Source of the DNA: JAJRXG01 sp038523965
Lineage (GTDB): Bacteria; Bacteroidota; Bacteroidia; Chitinophagales; Saprospiraceae
Direction of reading: 5' to 3'
Assembly (NCBI GenBank): GCA_038523965.1
Contig: JBCBIX010000133.1
Coordinates: forward strand, 1 to 6,616
Length of the DNA: 6,616 nt
Shown: one piece after another, positions 1 through 5,858 of the stretch
Layout of the letters: each line of letters starts with the position of its first letter
How positions within the stretch are numbered: the stretch's first letter is position 1
Translations under genes and position numbers: made by a program
The notes under the pieces: model-generated
The model's input: only the letters and a program-made list of their open reading frames with translations
Database searches by the model: none
Told to the model about the DNA's origin: nothing

Positions 1-952
1 GTTGGGAGTACGCATGGATCATCAACGTTTAGCGGTGAATGATACCATCCGTGACGTCACTGTATATTCCAACGAAATTGATTTTACAAACGCCACCTTT
101 ACTCTCGGCCTGAGGCACGAGCTTATGGAGGGGATAGAGCTGTATTCCAATATCGGAACAGCATGGAGAGCACCAAACGTGGCAGAGCTCTATTCATTCG
201 GCTACCACTTCTCAAGAATACAATTTGGATTATGGCGATATAATTTTGAGCCAAACATTACAACTCCTATCGATAGAGTATATGATGAATCTGTCCGTCA
301 AGTGAATTCTGAACGCAGTCTGAAGTGGGTCACAGGAATGGAAATTAAGAAAGGGAATGTCGATGCAGAGGTCGTGATACATGCGAATCGCATATCTGAC
401 TACATTTTCTTACGACCATTTGGCATCACCACGAATGTCGCTGGAACATTTCCATTTTTCATCTACGACCAAACGAGTGCAATCTTCTTGGGCAGTGATA
501 TCGATGTGAGATTTCAACATTCTGCAGAGTGGTCGTCGGAGATGAAAGCAGCCTATGTCTATGCATCAGATACAGATGGAGATCAACCATTTATTGAGAT
601 TCCTCCGCTTCAATTGAGTTATGTTTTGGACTATACCAAGGATAATTGGGGTTTTGAGTTATCGGCGGTGTACAGTGGCCAACAATGGCACGCTCCCCCA
701 GTCTTCGAGCCGATTTCCTTTCAGAATGGTCAGGCAGAAGTTGCTCCGGATCAGATCTTTGACTTCATGGCAGTTCCTCAGGACTTTGTTCTTTTTGGAG
801 CAGGTGTATCATATGAGTTGGGAGGACTCAATGTTACGGTGCGCGCTGACAATCTGTTCAACCTATCGTACCGGAGATACACAGATCGATTACGCTATTT
901 CTCGGATGCACAGGGACGAAACATCGCCTTAGCGATTGGCTATGACTTTTGA
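1..952 (+). CDS. TonB-dependent outer-membrane receptor, C-terminal part (5' end outside window)
   Basis: This is the beta-barrel end of a TonB-dependent receptor, an outer-membrane protein that imports scarce ligands using TonB/ExbBD energy. About 316 residues are visible. The frame is open from the window edge, so the TTG at position 2 is an internal Leu codon and not a start; the signal peptide, TonB box and plug domain lie upstream. Family marks are WRAPNVAELYSFGYH (fragment residues 55-69), a mid-barrel stretch DYIFLRP followed by FPFFIYDQTSAIFLGSDID, and the C-terminal NLFNLSYRRYTDRLRYF leading to a terminal Phe, the usual signal for BAM-dependent insertion. Alternating polar and hydrophobic strands fill the rest. 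It ends in TGA, 69 bp before a lipoprotein gene on the same strand that probably works with it. The ligand cannot be read from this fragment. The overall pattern resembles siderophore- or metal-type receptors more than SusC-type glycan receptors, but that is a judgement from memory of the family. Confidence 0.9.
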   Translation, partial: LGVRMDHQRLAVNDTIRDVTVYSNEIDFTNATFTLGLRHELMEGIELYSNIGTAWRAPNVAELYSFGYHFSRIQFGLWRYNFEPNITTPIDRVYDESVRQVNSERSLKWVTGMEIKKGNVDAEVVIHANRISDYIFLRPFGITTNVAGTFPFFIYDQTSAIFLGSDIDVRFQHSAEWSSEMKAAYVYASDTDGDQPFIEIPPLQLSYVLDYTKDNWGFELSAVYSGQQWHAPPVFEPISFQNGQAEVAPDQIFDFMAVPQDFVLFGAGVSYELGGLNVTVRADNLFNLSYRRYTDRLRYFSDAQGRNIALAIGYDF

Positions 953-955
953 ATC

Positions 956-980
956 GTAAGGTTGCGCCTTACTTGTATTT
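956..980 (+). terminator. Small hairpin after the receptor gene, possible weak terminator or attenuator
   Basis: GTAAGG (956-961) and CCTTAC (967-972) form a perfect 6-bp stem around a TTGCG loop, followed by the T-rich run TTGTATTT. It begins four bases after the receptor stop codon. The stem is short and the T run is interrupted, so it may only partly terminate transcription and thereby set the ratio of receptor to lipoprotein mRNA. It could also be a chance palindrome. Confidence 0.35.
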
Positions 981-1004
981 GCAACACTATTGCATATCAT
1001 TGCA
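972..1004 (+). promoter_or_regulatory. Three phased TTGCA boxes overlapping a possible Bacteroidota-type promoter
   Basis: TTGCA occurs at 979-983, 990-994 and 1000-1004, with starts 11 and 10 bp apart, about one helical turn each; the last two are extended to ATTGCA. They lie 18-43 bp ahead of the lipoprotein ATG. A possible Bacteroidota sigma-factor promoter overlaps them: CTTG at 972-975 as a -33 element, a 19-bp spacer, and TATCATTG at 995-1002, which matches TAnnTTTG except at one position. Boxes stacked on one DNA face over a -7 element would suit a repressor. Both parts are weak on their own and are proposed from pattern only. Confidence 0.3.
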
Positions 1005-1021
1005 CCACTTAAATACATATC

Positions 1022-2653
1022 ATGAAAAAACTTCAATTATTAACTTATTTATTATTCATCCTTGGGGTGGTTCTCATCAGTAGTTGTTCTGATGATGACG
1101 ATCCAGTGATGATGATAGAAGATGACGGTGAGGAGACCATCACACGTGTCACACTCACTTTTACTCCGGACAACGGCGAAGATCCAGTACTTGCGACTTG
1201 GTTTGATGCCGACGGAGAGGGTAGTGGAGCTCCAGTAATTGATGGCATCGATCTCGAAGAAGGGCTTACTTACACCATGACTGTCGAATTGACCAACACA
1301 CTTGGTTCGACGGACGAAGATGTTACCGCCGAGATTCGCGAAGAGGATGACGAACATCAGTTCTTTTTCTCTTTCACAGACGGCATATTCTCAGATCCGA
1401 CTGGCAATGGGAATGTTGACAATCGAAACGATCCAATCAACTACAACGACGCTGATGGCAATGGACTACCATTGGGACTATCGACGACTTGGACCGCTGG
1501 TGGCCACACCGATGCTCCTGGAGAGTTTAACGTTGTATTGAAGCACCAGCCAGGTCTTAAAACAGCCAACTCTGACGCCACAACCGGTGGTACGGACATC
1601 GACATCACTTTTGCCCTGAACATCGAGGAGCATAGCGAGGAAGAAGAGGAGGTGATTAACCAAGTGGCCTTAACATTCACTCCGATGGGTGAAGGAGATC
1701 CAGTTATTGCTACCTGGTTTGACGCTGACGGCGAAGGTGCAGGAAGTCCGACGATCGATGAGATCGAATTAGTCGAAGGCGAGACGTATGAGATGACCAT
1801 CGTATTAACAAATACTCTTGGAACGGAAGATGAAGATGTCACCGCTGAGATCCGAGAAGAGGATGATGAGCATATGTTCTTTTTCTCTTTCACCGATGGT
1901 ATCTTCTCTGATCCAACTGGCGATGGAAATGTGGATAGTCGTACCGATCCATTGAATTACAATGACATGGATGCTAATGGACAGCCTGTTGGCCTGACAA
2001 CAACTTGGACAGCTGGTGCCCATACAGAAATGGCTGGTATGTTCAATGTCATTCTCAAGCATCAACCGGGTCAGAAATCTGGGACATCAGACGCATCAGT
2101 CGGTGGTACAGACGTCGATATTACCTTCCCGCTCGTCATAGAAGAAGGAAACGAAGAGGAAGAAGTCATCAATAGAGTCGAGCTGACCTTCACTCCAGAT
2201 AATGGTGGAGATGCAGTCGTTGCTACGTGGTTCGACGCAGATGGAGAGGGAGTAGGAAATCCAACTATCGAGGATATCGTATTAGCAGACGGAGTTACTT
2301 ACGAAATGGCCATAGTCTTGACCAATACACTTGGTGCCGAGGATGAGGACGTGACTGCAGAGATCCGTGAAGAGGATGACGAGCACCAGTTCTTTTTCTC
2401 ATTTACTGATGGCATTTTCTCTGACCCTACCGGTGATGGTAATCGCGACAATAGGGCTGATGCGCTGAACTATAATGACTTCGACGGAGGAGGATTACCT
2501 CTTGGTTTATCTACGAACTGGACTGCAGGCACTGCGGCTACGGGCGAGTTCAATGTAATTCTGAAACACCAACCTGGCTTGAAGACAGACATGTCAGACG
2601 CAACTACTGGTGGTACTGATATCGACGTCACTTTTGCATTGGTGATCCAATAA
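1022..2653 (+). CDS. Acidic surface lipoprotein with three tandem copies of a ~160-residue domain, partner of the TonB receptor
   Basis: The start is the ATG opening MKKLQLLTYLLFILGVVLISSC, a lipoprotein signal peptide with lipobox ISSC and lipidated Cys22. The following SDDDDP resembles the Bacteroidota export signal that sends lipoproteins to the cell surface. After a short acidic tether come three copies of one domain, at about residues 40-201, 211-373 and 382-543, joined by Glu-rich linkers (EEHSEEEEE and EEGNEEEE). Each copy has LTFTP, ATWFDADGEG, LTNTLG, the invariant DEDVTAEIREEDDEH, FFFSFTDGIFSDPTG, NYND, WTAG, LKHQPG and a GGTD strand. The protein is very acidic, with only 17 Lys or Arg in 543 residues. 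I recall single-domain relatives in Bacteroidota encoded beside TonB receptors, often under the uninformative name 'type 1 periplasmic binding fold superfamily protein'. No function is established that I know of. The EEDDEH motif and Asp/Asn/Gly loops suggest metal or calcium binding, which is inference. The upstream leader is AT-rich without a Shine-Dalgarno site. It ends in TAA. Confidence 0.88.
   Translation: MKKLQLLTYLLFILGVVLISSCSDDDDPVMMIEDDGEETITRVTLTFTPDNGEDPVLATWFDADGEGSGAPVIDGIDLEEGLTYTMTVELTNTLGSTDEDVTAEIREEDDEHQFFFSFTDGIFSDPTGNGNVDNRNDPINYNDADGNGLPLGLSTTWTAGGHTDAPGEFNVVLKHQPGLKTANSDATTGGTDIDITFALNIEEHSEEEEEVINQVALTFTPMGEGDPVIATWFDADGEGAGSPTIDEIELVEGETYEMTIVLTNTLGTEDEDVTAEIREEDDEHMFFFSFTDGIFSDPTGDGNVDSRTDPLNYNDMDANGQPVGLTTTWTAGAHTEMAGMFNVILKHQPGQKSGTSDASVGGTDVDITFPLVIEEGNEEEEVINRVELTFTPDNGGDAVVATWFDADGEGVGNPTIEDIVLADGVTYEMAIVLTNTLGAEDEDVTAEIREEDDEHQFFFSFTDGIFSDPTGDGNRDNRADALNYNDFDGGGLPLGLSTNWTAGTAATGEFNVILKHQPGLKTDMSDATTGGTDIDVTFALVIQ
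1139..1624 (+). repeat. Lipoprotein domain copy 1
   Basis: First of the three homologous coding segments, residues about 40-201. Its invariant core (residues 98-128) is encoded at 1313-1405. It carries the EEDDEH histidine (His112), His162 in TAGGHTD and His175 in LKHQPG. A Glu-rich linker, residues 202-210, separates it from copy 2. Confidence 0.85.
1652..2140 (+). repeat. Lipoprotein domain copy 2
   Basis: Second homologous segment, residues about 211-373, with the invariant core at residues 270-300 (1829-1921). It differs from the other two by Met in place of Gln directly after EEDDEH. It keeps His284, His334 and His347, the counterparts of the three histidines in copy 1. Linker EEGNEEEE follows. 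Confidence 0.85.
2165..2650 (+). repeat. Lipoprotein domain copy 3
   Basis: Third homologous segment, residues about 382-543, with the core at residues 441-471 (2342-2434). It runs to the last residue of the protein. It keeps His455 and His516, but the loop after WTAG has changed to TAGTAATGEF, losing the histidine found there in copies 1 and 2 and about two residues. Confidence 0.85.
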
Positions 2654-2662
2654 TTAAGAAAC

Positions 2663-2712
2663 TCTTGGCCAGAATCAGCTCTACATAAATGTAGCGGGGC
2701 TGCTGGTCAAGA
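2663..2712 (+). other. Long imperfect hairpin in the lipoprotein mRNA 3' region
   Basis: Ten bases at 2663-2672 pair with 2703-2712, including one G-U pair that works in the plus-strand transcript but would be an A-C mismatch on the other strand. After a 3-base bulge, CAGC (2676-2679) pairs with GCTG (2699-2702). An asymmetric internal loop follows, then CTACA (2681-2685) pairs with TGTAG (2690-2694) around a TAAA loop, for about 19 pairs in total. It starts nine bases after the lipoprotein stop and lies before the terminator, so it should be in the 3' end of that mRNA. It has no T run of its own. It may protect the mRNA from 3' exonucleases or be processed into a small RNA. Confidence 0.45.
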
Positions 2713-2731
2713 CCACTTCACAACATCTATC

Positions 2732-2774
2732 AAAAAAGTAACGGGGCCTCCTGAGTAAGGAAGGCCCCGTTTTC
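2732..2774. terminator. Bidirectional Rho-independent terminator between convergent genes
   Basis: AACGGGGCCT (2740-2749) pairs perfectly with AGGCCCCGTT (2762-2771), a 10-bp GC-rich stem. In an alternative register with one bulged A, the inner CCT and AGG also pair, extending the stem toward a GAGTA loop. On the plus strand the stem runs into TTTT (2770-2773). On the minus strand the A run at 2732-2737 becomes six T residues just past the stem. It therefore serves both the lipoprotein mRNA and the M16 peptidase mRNA, whose genes meet here head-on. Confidence 0.9.
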
Positions 2775-2803
2775 TGTAATGCTCTTTATTAGTTCTGAAC
2801 TCT

Positions 2804-3502
2804 TTATTCCGTGGGTGCAGCATCAGGTTCCATGATGAACTCCATGTACTCTTCAAAATCGAAATACTTCTCGATAGCAGACTGGATATCAGCTGCGGTA
2901 AGGCCATCAACCCAATCGTTGTAGTCTTTCAGTTCGATATCATCAAAATCTCTTTCACTATCATGCTCTGATTGTAGTTGTCTGAGCCAGAACCGATTCT
3001 CCTTTAAATTCTTGATGCGAGTTTGGCGTTGAGTCTCCTTCACTTTGGTCATGTCCTCAGCATTCGGACCTTCTGCCATGGCTTTTTTCAAGACTTCCTT
3101 TGTGGCGTCCACTAAGACATCCGTCTTGTCTGGATCACTATTGAATGAGATGGTGATACCATAATTTGGATATGGCTTCTTACTACCACCCCCATAGATA
3201 CCAACTCCATAAACCCCACCAAGCTCCTCGCGAAGTTTCTCGCGCAGCTTGATACGTAAATAGGCTATGGCCGAGCTTAAATGGTAGTTGTTAGCATCTG
3301 TATACTCGAATGGCCCGTGGAAGAACATTTGAACATTAGTCTTTGGTGCTTCACCATTGTTGAAGCGGTCGGTGTGTACACCTGATTTAGGTCTGATACC
3401 GATGTCTTCCCATGTTTCCTCACGATCTATGGTTGGGAGATTGCCGAGGTACCTCTGAGAGAGATCCTTTATCACGTCATTGTCAAAATTGCCCACAAAC
3501 AT
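2804..3502 (-). CDS. C-terminal piece of the M16 peptidase gene, beyond the in-frame amber codon
   Basis: This is the end of the last M16 domain of the gene starting at 5719, in the same frame; the open frame continues upstream to the TAG at 3538-3536. It is open for 232 residues from the ATG at 3502 and ends in TAA. Family signs are FMFVGNFDND at the start, FHGPFEYTDANNYHLSSA, the Arg/Tyr segment KLREELGGVYGVGIYGGG that contributes to the substrate pocket in M16 enzymes, and a final helix-rich tail. The ATG at 3502 lies inside a conserved motif (RFADASDF-FVGN), not at a domain boundary, and the bases before it (GATTTTGCCTTC) contain no ribosome site. Independent translation is therefore unlikely. 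It would be made only by readthrough of TAG, if the TAG is real. Confidence 0.7.
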   Translation of the reverse strand: MFVGNFDNDVIKDLSQRYLGNLPTIDREETWEDIGIRPKSGVHTDRFNNGEAPKTNVQMFFHGPFEYTDANNYHLSSAIAYLRIKLREKLREELGGVYGVGIYGGGSKKPYPNYGITISFNSDPDKTDVLVDATKEVLKKAMAEGPNAEDMTKVKETQRQTRIKNLKENRFWLRQLQSEHDSERDFDDIELKDYNDWVDGLTAADIQSAIEKYFDFEEYMEFIMEPDAAPTE

Positions 3503-3535
3503 GAAGGCAAAATCAGAGGCATCCGCGAATCGTTC

Positions 3536-3538
3536 CTA
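3536..3538 (-). other. In-frame TAG (amber) codon interrupting the M16 gene
   Basis: On the minus strand the frame reads Ser-Ile-Tyr-TAG-Glu-Arg-Phe-Ala-Asp-Ala-Ser-Asp-Phe, with no change of frame across the stop. TAG is codon 728 of a 972-codon frame counted from the ATG at 5719. One base change would restore a Lys (AAG), Gln (CAG) or Glu (GAG) codon at a site where relatives usually carry such a polar residue before RFADASDF. The other three complete gene ends in the window use TGA, TAA and TAA. Confidence 0.9.
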
Positions 3539-5719
3539 GTAGATGCTCATAGCTTTGTCATAATCTAAGCCGGCCCATTGCGATTCCTTCGGAAATCCCA
3601 CTCTTGGGTGATTGTCAAATTTGAACTTAGAGACATAGTCCGAAAAGAAGTAATTCGGGTTAGACATTAGGTTCTTGTATATCCCTTTTTGCTTATCGAT
3701 GAAGGAGGTAAATGCTTCTTCGTCGATACGCGGTTCATAAAAGAACTTATGAACCATCTGAAACATGATCTCCAAGTCATCCGGCGATGCGGACCCGTTG
3801 AATCCTTCGCTCAATCCTCCCACATAAGGACTTGCAGAAGCGCTCTTTCCGGCTAACATTTTTTGCATCTGAGTAGGAGAGAAGGCACCAACTCCGGCCT
3901 CATTAACAATCCGTGCACTGTTGCTTGCGTCAAAGTAATCTTCATCGTTATACATCGATGACCCACCTGGACTTGTCGCGCTCATTAGGATCTCGTCATT
4001 CTTGAAGTCTGTCTGCTTTAGATATACTTCCACTCCATTGGATAATTCAAAATATTCAACACCGACATCTTCATACTTCTTGGACTCCGCGATAGCTACA
4101 GGTGACAGTTTTTTGTCAAAAAATGGAACATCTACGACATCATCGACGTACGGCTCCACATCCATGGCGTCCACCTTGTCAAGCATACTCATGACTTCGG
4201 CCTCCGTCGGCAGAGGTGTTTCCTCCTTTTCTGGCCCGGTAATCACGACAACTCGGCTGTCATCCTTTATCCACTTGCTCGCCAGCGCATTCACTTCTTC
4301 TAATTCTATCGTTGGAAGAAACTGATTATAGAGATCTAATTTTTGTTTTGGACCAGGTGTAACCGCATCATCCAGATAACGGTAGACATAGTTCATGACG
4401 ATGCGGTTTGACTCGGTCTTATCCATTTCTTTGAATGCTCTCTCAGCGCCTTCGATCAGATTCTTTTTTGCTCTGTCCATCTCAGAGGAAGTGAATCCAT
4501 GCTGTAGTACGCGTTTGTTCTCAGTGAGCAGCATCTCCAATGCCGCAGGTCCCTTTCCTTCAGGCACAAAAGCAAAAGAGGAATAACTATCTAAATCACC
4601 CACATCAGCGCTGTATCCAGTATAAGCAAACACAAATGGCGGATCTGGCTGTTTGCTGATCTCTTGGAGGCGAGCTCCCAGCATACTATTATAAAGTGAT
4701 CGGACCAGTGATGATCGATAATCGCCAACTGTCTTGGTTTCGACACGATCATGCTTGTACATGATATTCACATTGGTAAAAGAGGCCTCCTTGTCACTCG
4801 CTATGCTCACAAGGGTTTCGTCGTGAAATGGCACCTCAAATTTCTCGCGTGGACGAGCATCAGCAGCTTCAGGAATATCACCAAACAGTGCCTTGATCTT
4901 CTTTTCTACCATAGCTGCATCAAAGTCACCTACTGCAACTACAGCCATAAGATCAGGGCGATACCATTCTTTGTAGAAACGTCTCAATACATCGTAAGGG
5001 GCATTTTCTACGATGTCCATTTTACCAATCGGAAGGCGCTCCGCATATCTCGAGCCCTGATACATGACCGGGAAGGTCTTCTGCTGCATTCGCTGATCCG
5101 GACTGAGTCGAGTGCGCCACTCAGAGACGATAACGCCCCTTTCTTTATCGATTTCTTCATCGGCAAAGGTGATTCCATTCGCCCAATCACGAATGACCTG
5201 CATTCCTTTGTCAAACAGTTCTGTGCTATCTGTCCTTACCTGCAGCATGTATACCGTCTCATCAAATGAGGTGAAGGCATTGAGATCTGGGCCAAATCGG
5301 GTTCCAGTAGTCTCCAGATAATCGACTAATTCATTCTTTTCGAAATTTTCAGTTCCATTGAAGGCCATGTGCTCAACAAAATGGGCTAATCCAAGCTGAT
5401 CATCGTCTTCGAGGATCGATCCTGCATTCACCGCTAATCGAATTTCGGCTCGTTGTTCAGGTCTGGCATTTTCCTGGATATAGTAGTGTATCCCATTGGG
5501 CAGGACTCCCATCGTAAGGCGATCATCCGTTGGGACAGCCTCATCCATCGGGTCTGTTTTAGTTGGCACCATGGCGTCCGTGGAGGAATCCACCTTGGTC
5601 TCCATCATAGCTGTCTCGGCACCTATTGCCGGAGGAGGAGTAGAGTCCGCCAACTGCGTTGTCTTCGGCGAACAACTCCATAATAAGGCAATGAGCAAAA
5701 TGTAAAAGGTGTGTTTCAT
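3536..5719 (-). CDS. M16 (insulinase/pitrilysin) family zinc peptidase lipoprotein, ended early by an amber codon
   Basis: This is a zinc metallopeptidase of the insulinase/pitrilysin family, anchored in the envelope. I chose the ATG at 5719 because it opens MKHTFYILLIALLWSC, a lipoprotein signal with Cys16; the frame extends upstream to an ATG at 5800, but that would bury the signal and overlap the promoter. A low-complexity Pro/Thr/Asp linker (about 17-65) leads to the first M16 domain with inverted zinc motif HFVEH (His113, Glu116 catalytic, His117) and the third ligand Glu193 in DKERGVIVSEW. A second M16 domain and an inactive third (from about DVGVEYFELSNGVEVYL) follow. The last domain has barely begun at residue 727, where TAG stops the frame. 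With readthrough the protein would be 971 residues, the usual size for two-pair M16 proteins in Bacteroidota. The truncated form lacks most of the fourth domain and is probably inactive or unstable. The PhzF-like gene lies 139 bp upstream on the same strand. Confidence 0.88.
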   Translation of the reverse strand: MKHTFYILLIALLWSCSPKTTQLADSTPPPAIGAETAMMETKVDSSTDAMVPTKTDPMDEAVPTDDRLTMGVLPNGIHYYIQENARPEQRAEIRLAVNAGSILEDDDQLGLAHFVEHMAFNGTENFEKNELVDYLETTGTRFGPDLNAFTSFDETVYMLQVRTDSTELFDKGMQVIRDWANGITFADEEIDKERGVIVSEWRTRLSPDQRMQQKTFPVMYQGSRYAERLPIGKMDIVENAPYDVLRRFYKEWYRPDLMAVVAVGDFDAAMVEKKIKALFGDIPEAADARPREKFEVPFHDETLVSIASDKEASFTNVNIMYKHDRVETKTVGDYRSSLVRSLYNSMLGARLQEISKQPDPPFVFAYTGYSADVGDLDSYSSFAFVPEGKGPAALEMLLTENKRVLQHGFTSSEMDRAKKNLIEGAERAFKEMDKTESNRIVMNYVYRYLDDAVTPGPKQKLDLYNQFLPTIELEEVNALASKWIKDDSRVVVITGPEKEETPLPTEAEVMSMLDKVDAMDVEPYVDDVVDVPFFDKKLSPVAIAESKKYEDVGVEYFELSNGVEVYLKQTDFKNDEILMSATSPGGSSMYNDEDYFDASNSARIVNEAGVGAFSPTQMQKMLAGKSASASPYVGGLSEGFNGSASPDDLEIMFQMVHKFFYEPRIDEEAFTSFIDKQKGIYKNLMSNPNYFFSDYVSKFKFDNHPRVGFPKESQWAGLDYDKAMSIY

Positions 5720-5778
5720 CGTAGTGAAGGTTGTGATCAGTAAATCATGAAAAAAATGAGAAAGAAATGTCACATGAG

Positions 5779-5807
5779 AAGGTATGATAAAATAATGCAT
5801 GTGTCAA
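5779..5807 (-). promoter_or_regulatory. Probable promoter of the M16 peptidase gene
   Basis: On the minus strand TTGACA (5807-5802) is followed after 17 bp by TACCTT (5784-5779). Read as a Bacteroidota promoter, this is TTG, a 20-base spacer, then TAccTTcT, close to TAnnTTTG. Transcription would begin near 5770 and leave a leader of about 50 bases that is AT-rich, with no Shine-Dalgarno site before the ATG at 5719. The position supports that start over the one at 5800. It is judged by pattern only. Confidence 0.5.
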
Positions 5808-5841
5808 CTGACTCATTTAGGCGAACCAACTACGCATGAAT

Positions 5842-5853
5842 TATTATGTAATA
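5842..5853. repeat. AT-rich palindrome between PhzF-like and M16 genes
   Basis: TATTA-TG-TAATA is a perfect 5-bp inverted repeat, just after the PhzF-like stop codon and about 35 bp upstream of the proposed M16 -35/-33 element. It could be a regulator site, but AT-rich palindromes of this size arise by chance. There is no T run making it a terminator. Confidence 0.3.
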
Positions 5854-5858
5854 GTCGA

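Noticed and set aside
621..932. Open frame of 103 codons overlapping the receptor gene
   Set aside because: It lies in another frame within clearly coding beta-barrel sequence ending in the family C-terminal motif.
1441..1893. Antisense open frame of 150 codons opposite the lipoprotein
   Set aside because: It is Ser-rich and is the mirror of the Asp/Glu/Gly-rich repeat coding on the plus strand, with no family resemblance.
1139..2650. CRISPR-like or noncoding tandem repeat
   Set aside because: The period is about 515 bp, the similarity is at the protein level with heavy synonymous change, and the frame is open throughout.
3503..3535. A frameshift, rather than a stop codon, breaking the M16 gene
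   Set aside because: The frame after TAG is the same as before it and the motif RFADASDF-FVGN continues directly, so only a base substitution is needed.
4751..5269. Plus-strand open frame of 172 codons inside the M16 gene
   Set aside because: It is antisense to well-conserved peptidase sequence, including the region just after the zinc motif, and shows no recognisable domain.
5720..5800. Upstream ATG at 5800 as the start of the M16 peptidase
   Set aside because: It would place 27 extra residues before a clear lipoprotein signal peptide and overlap the likely promoter at 5779-5807.
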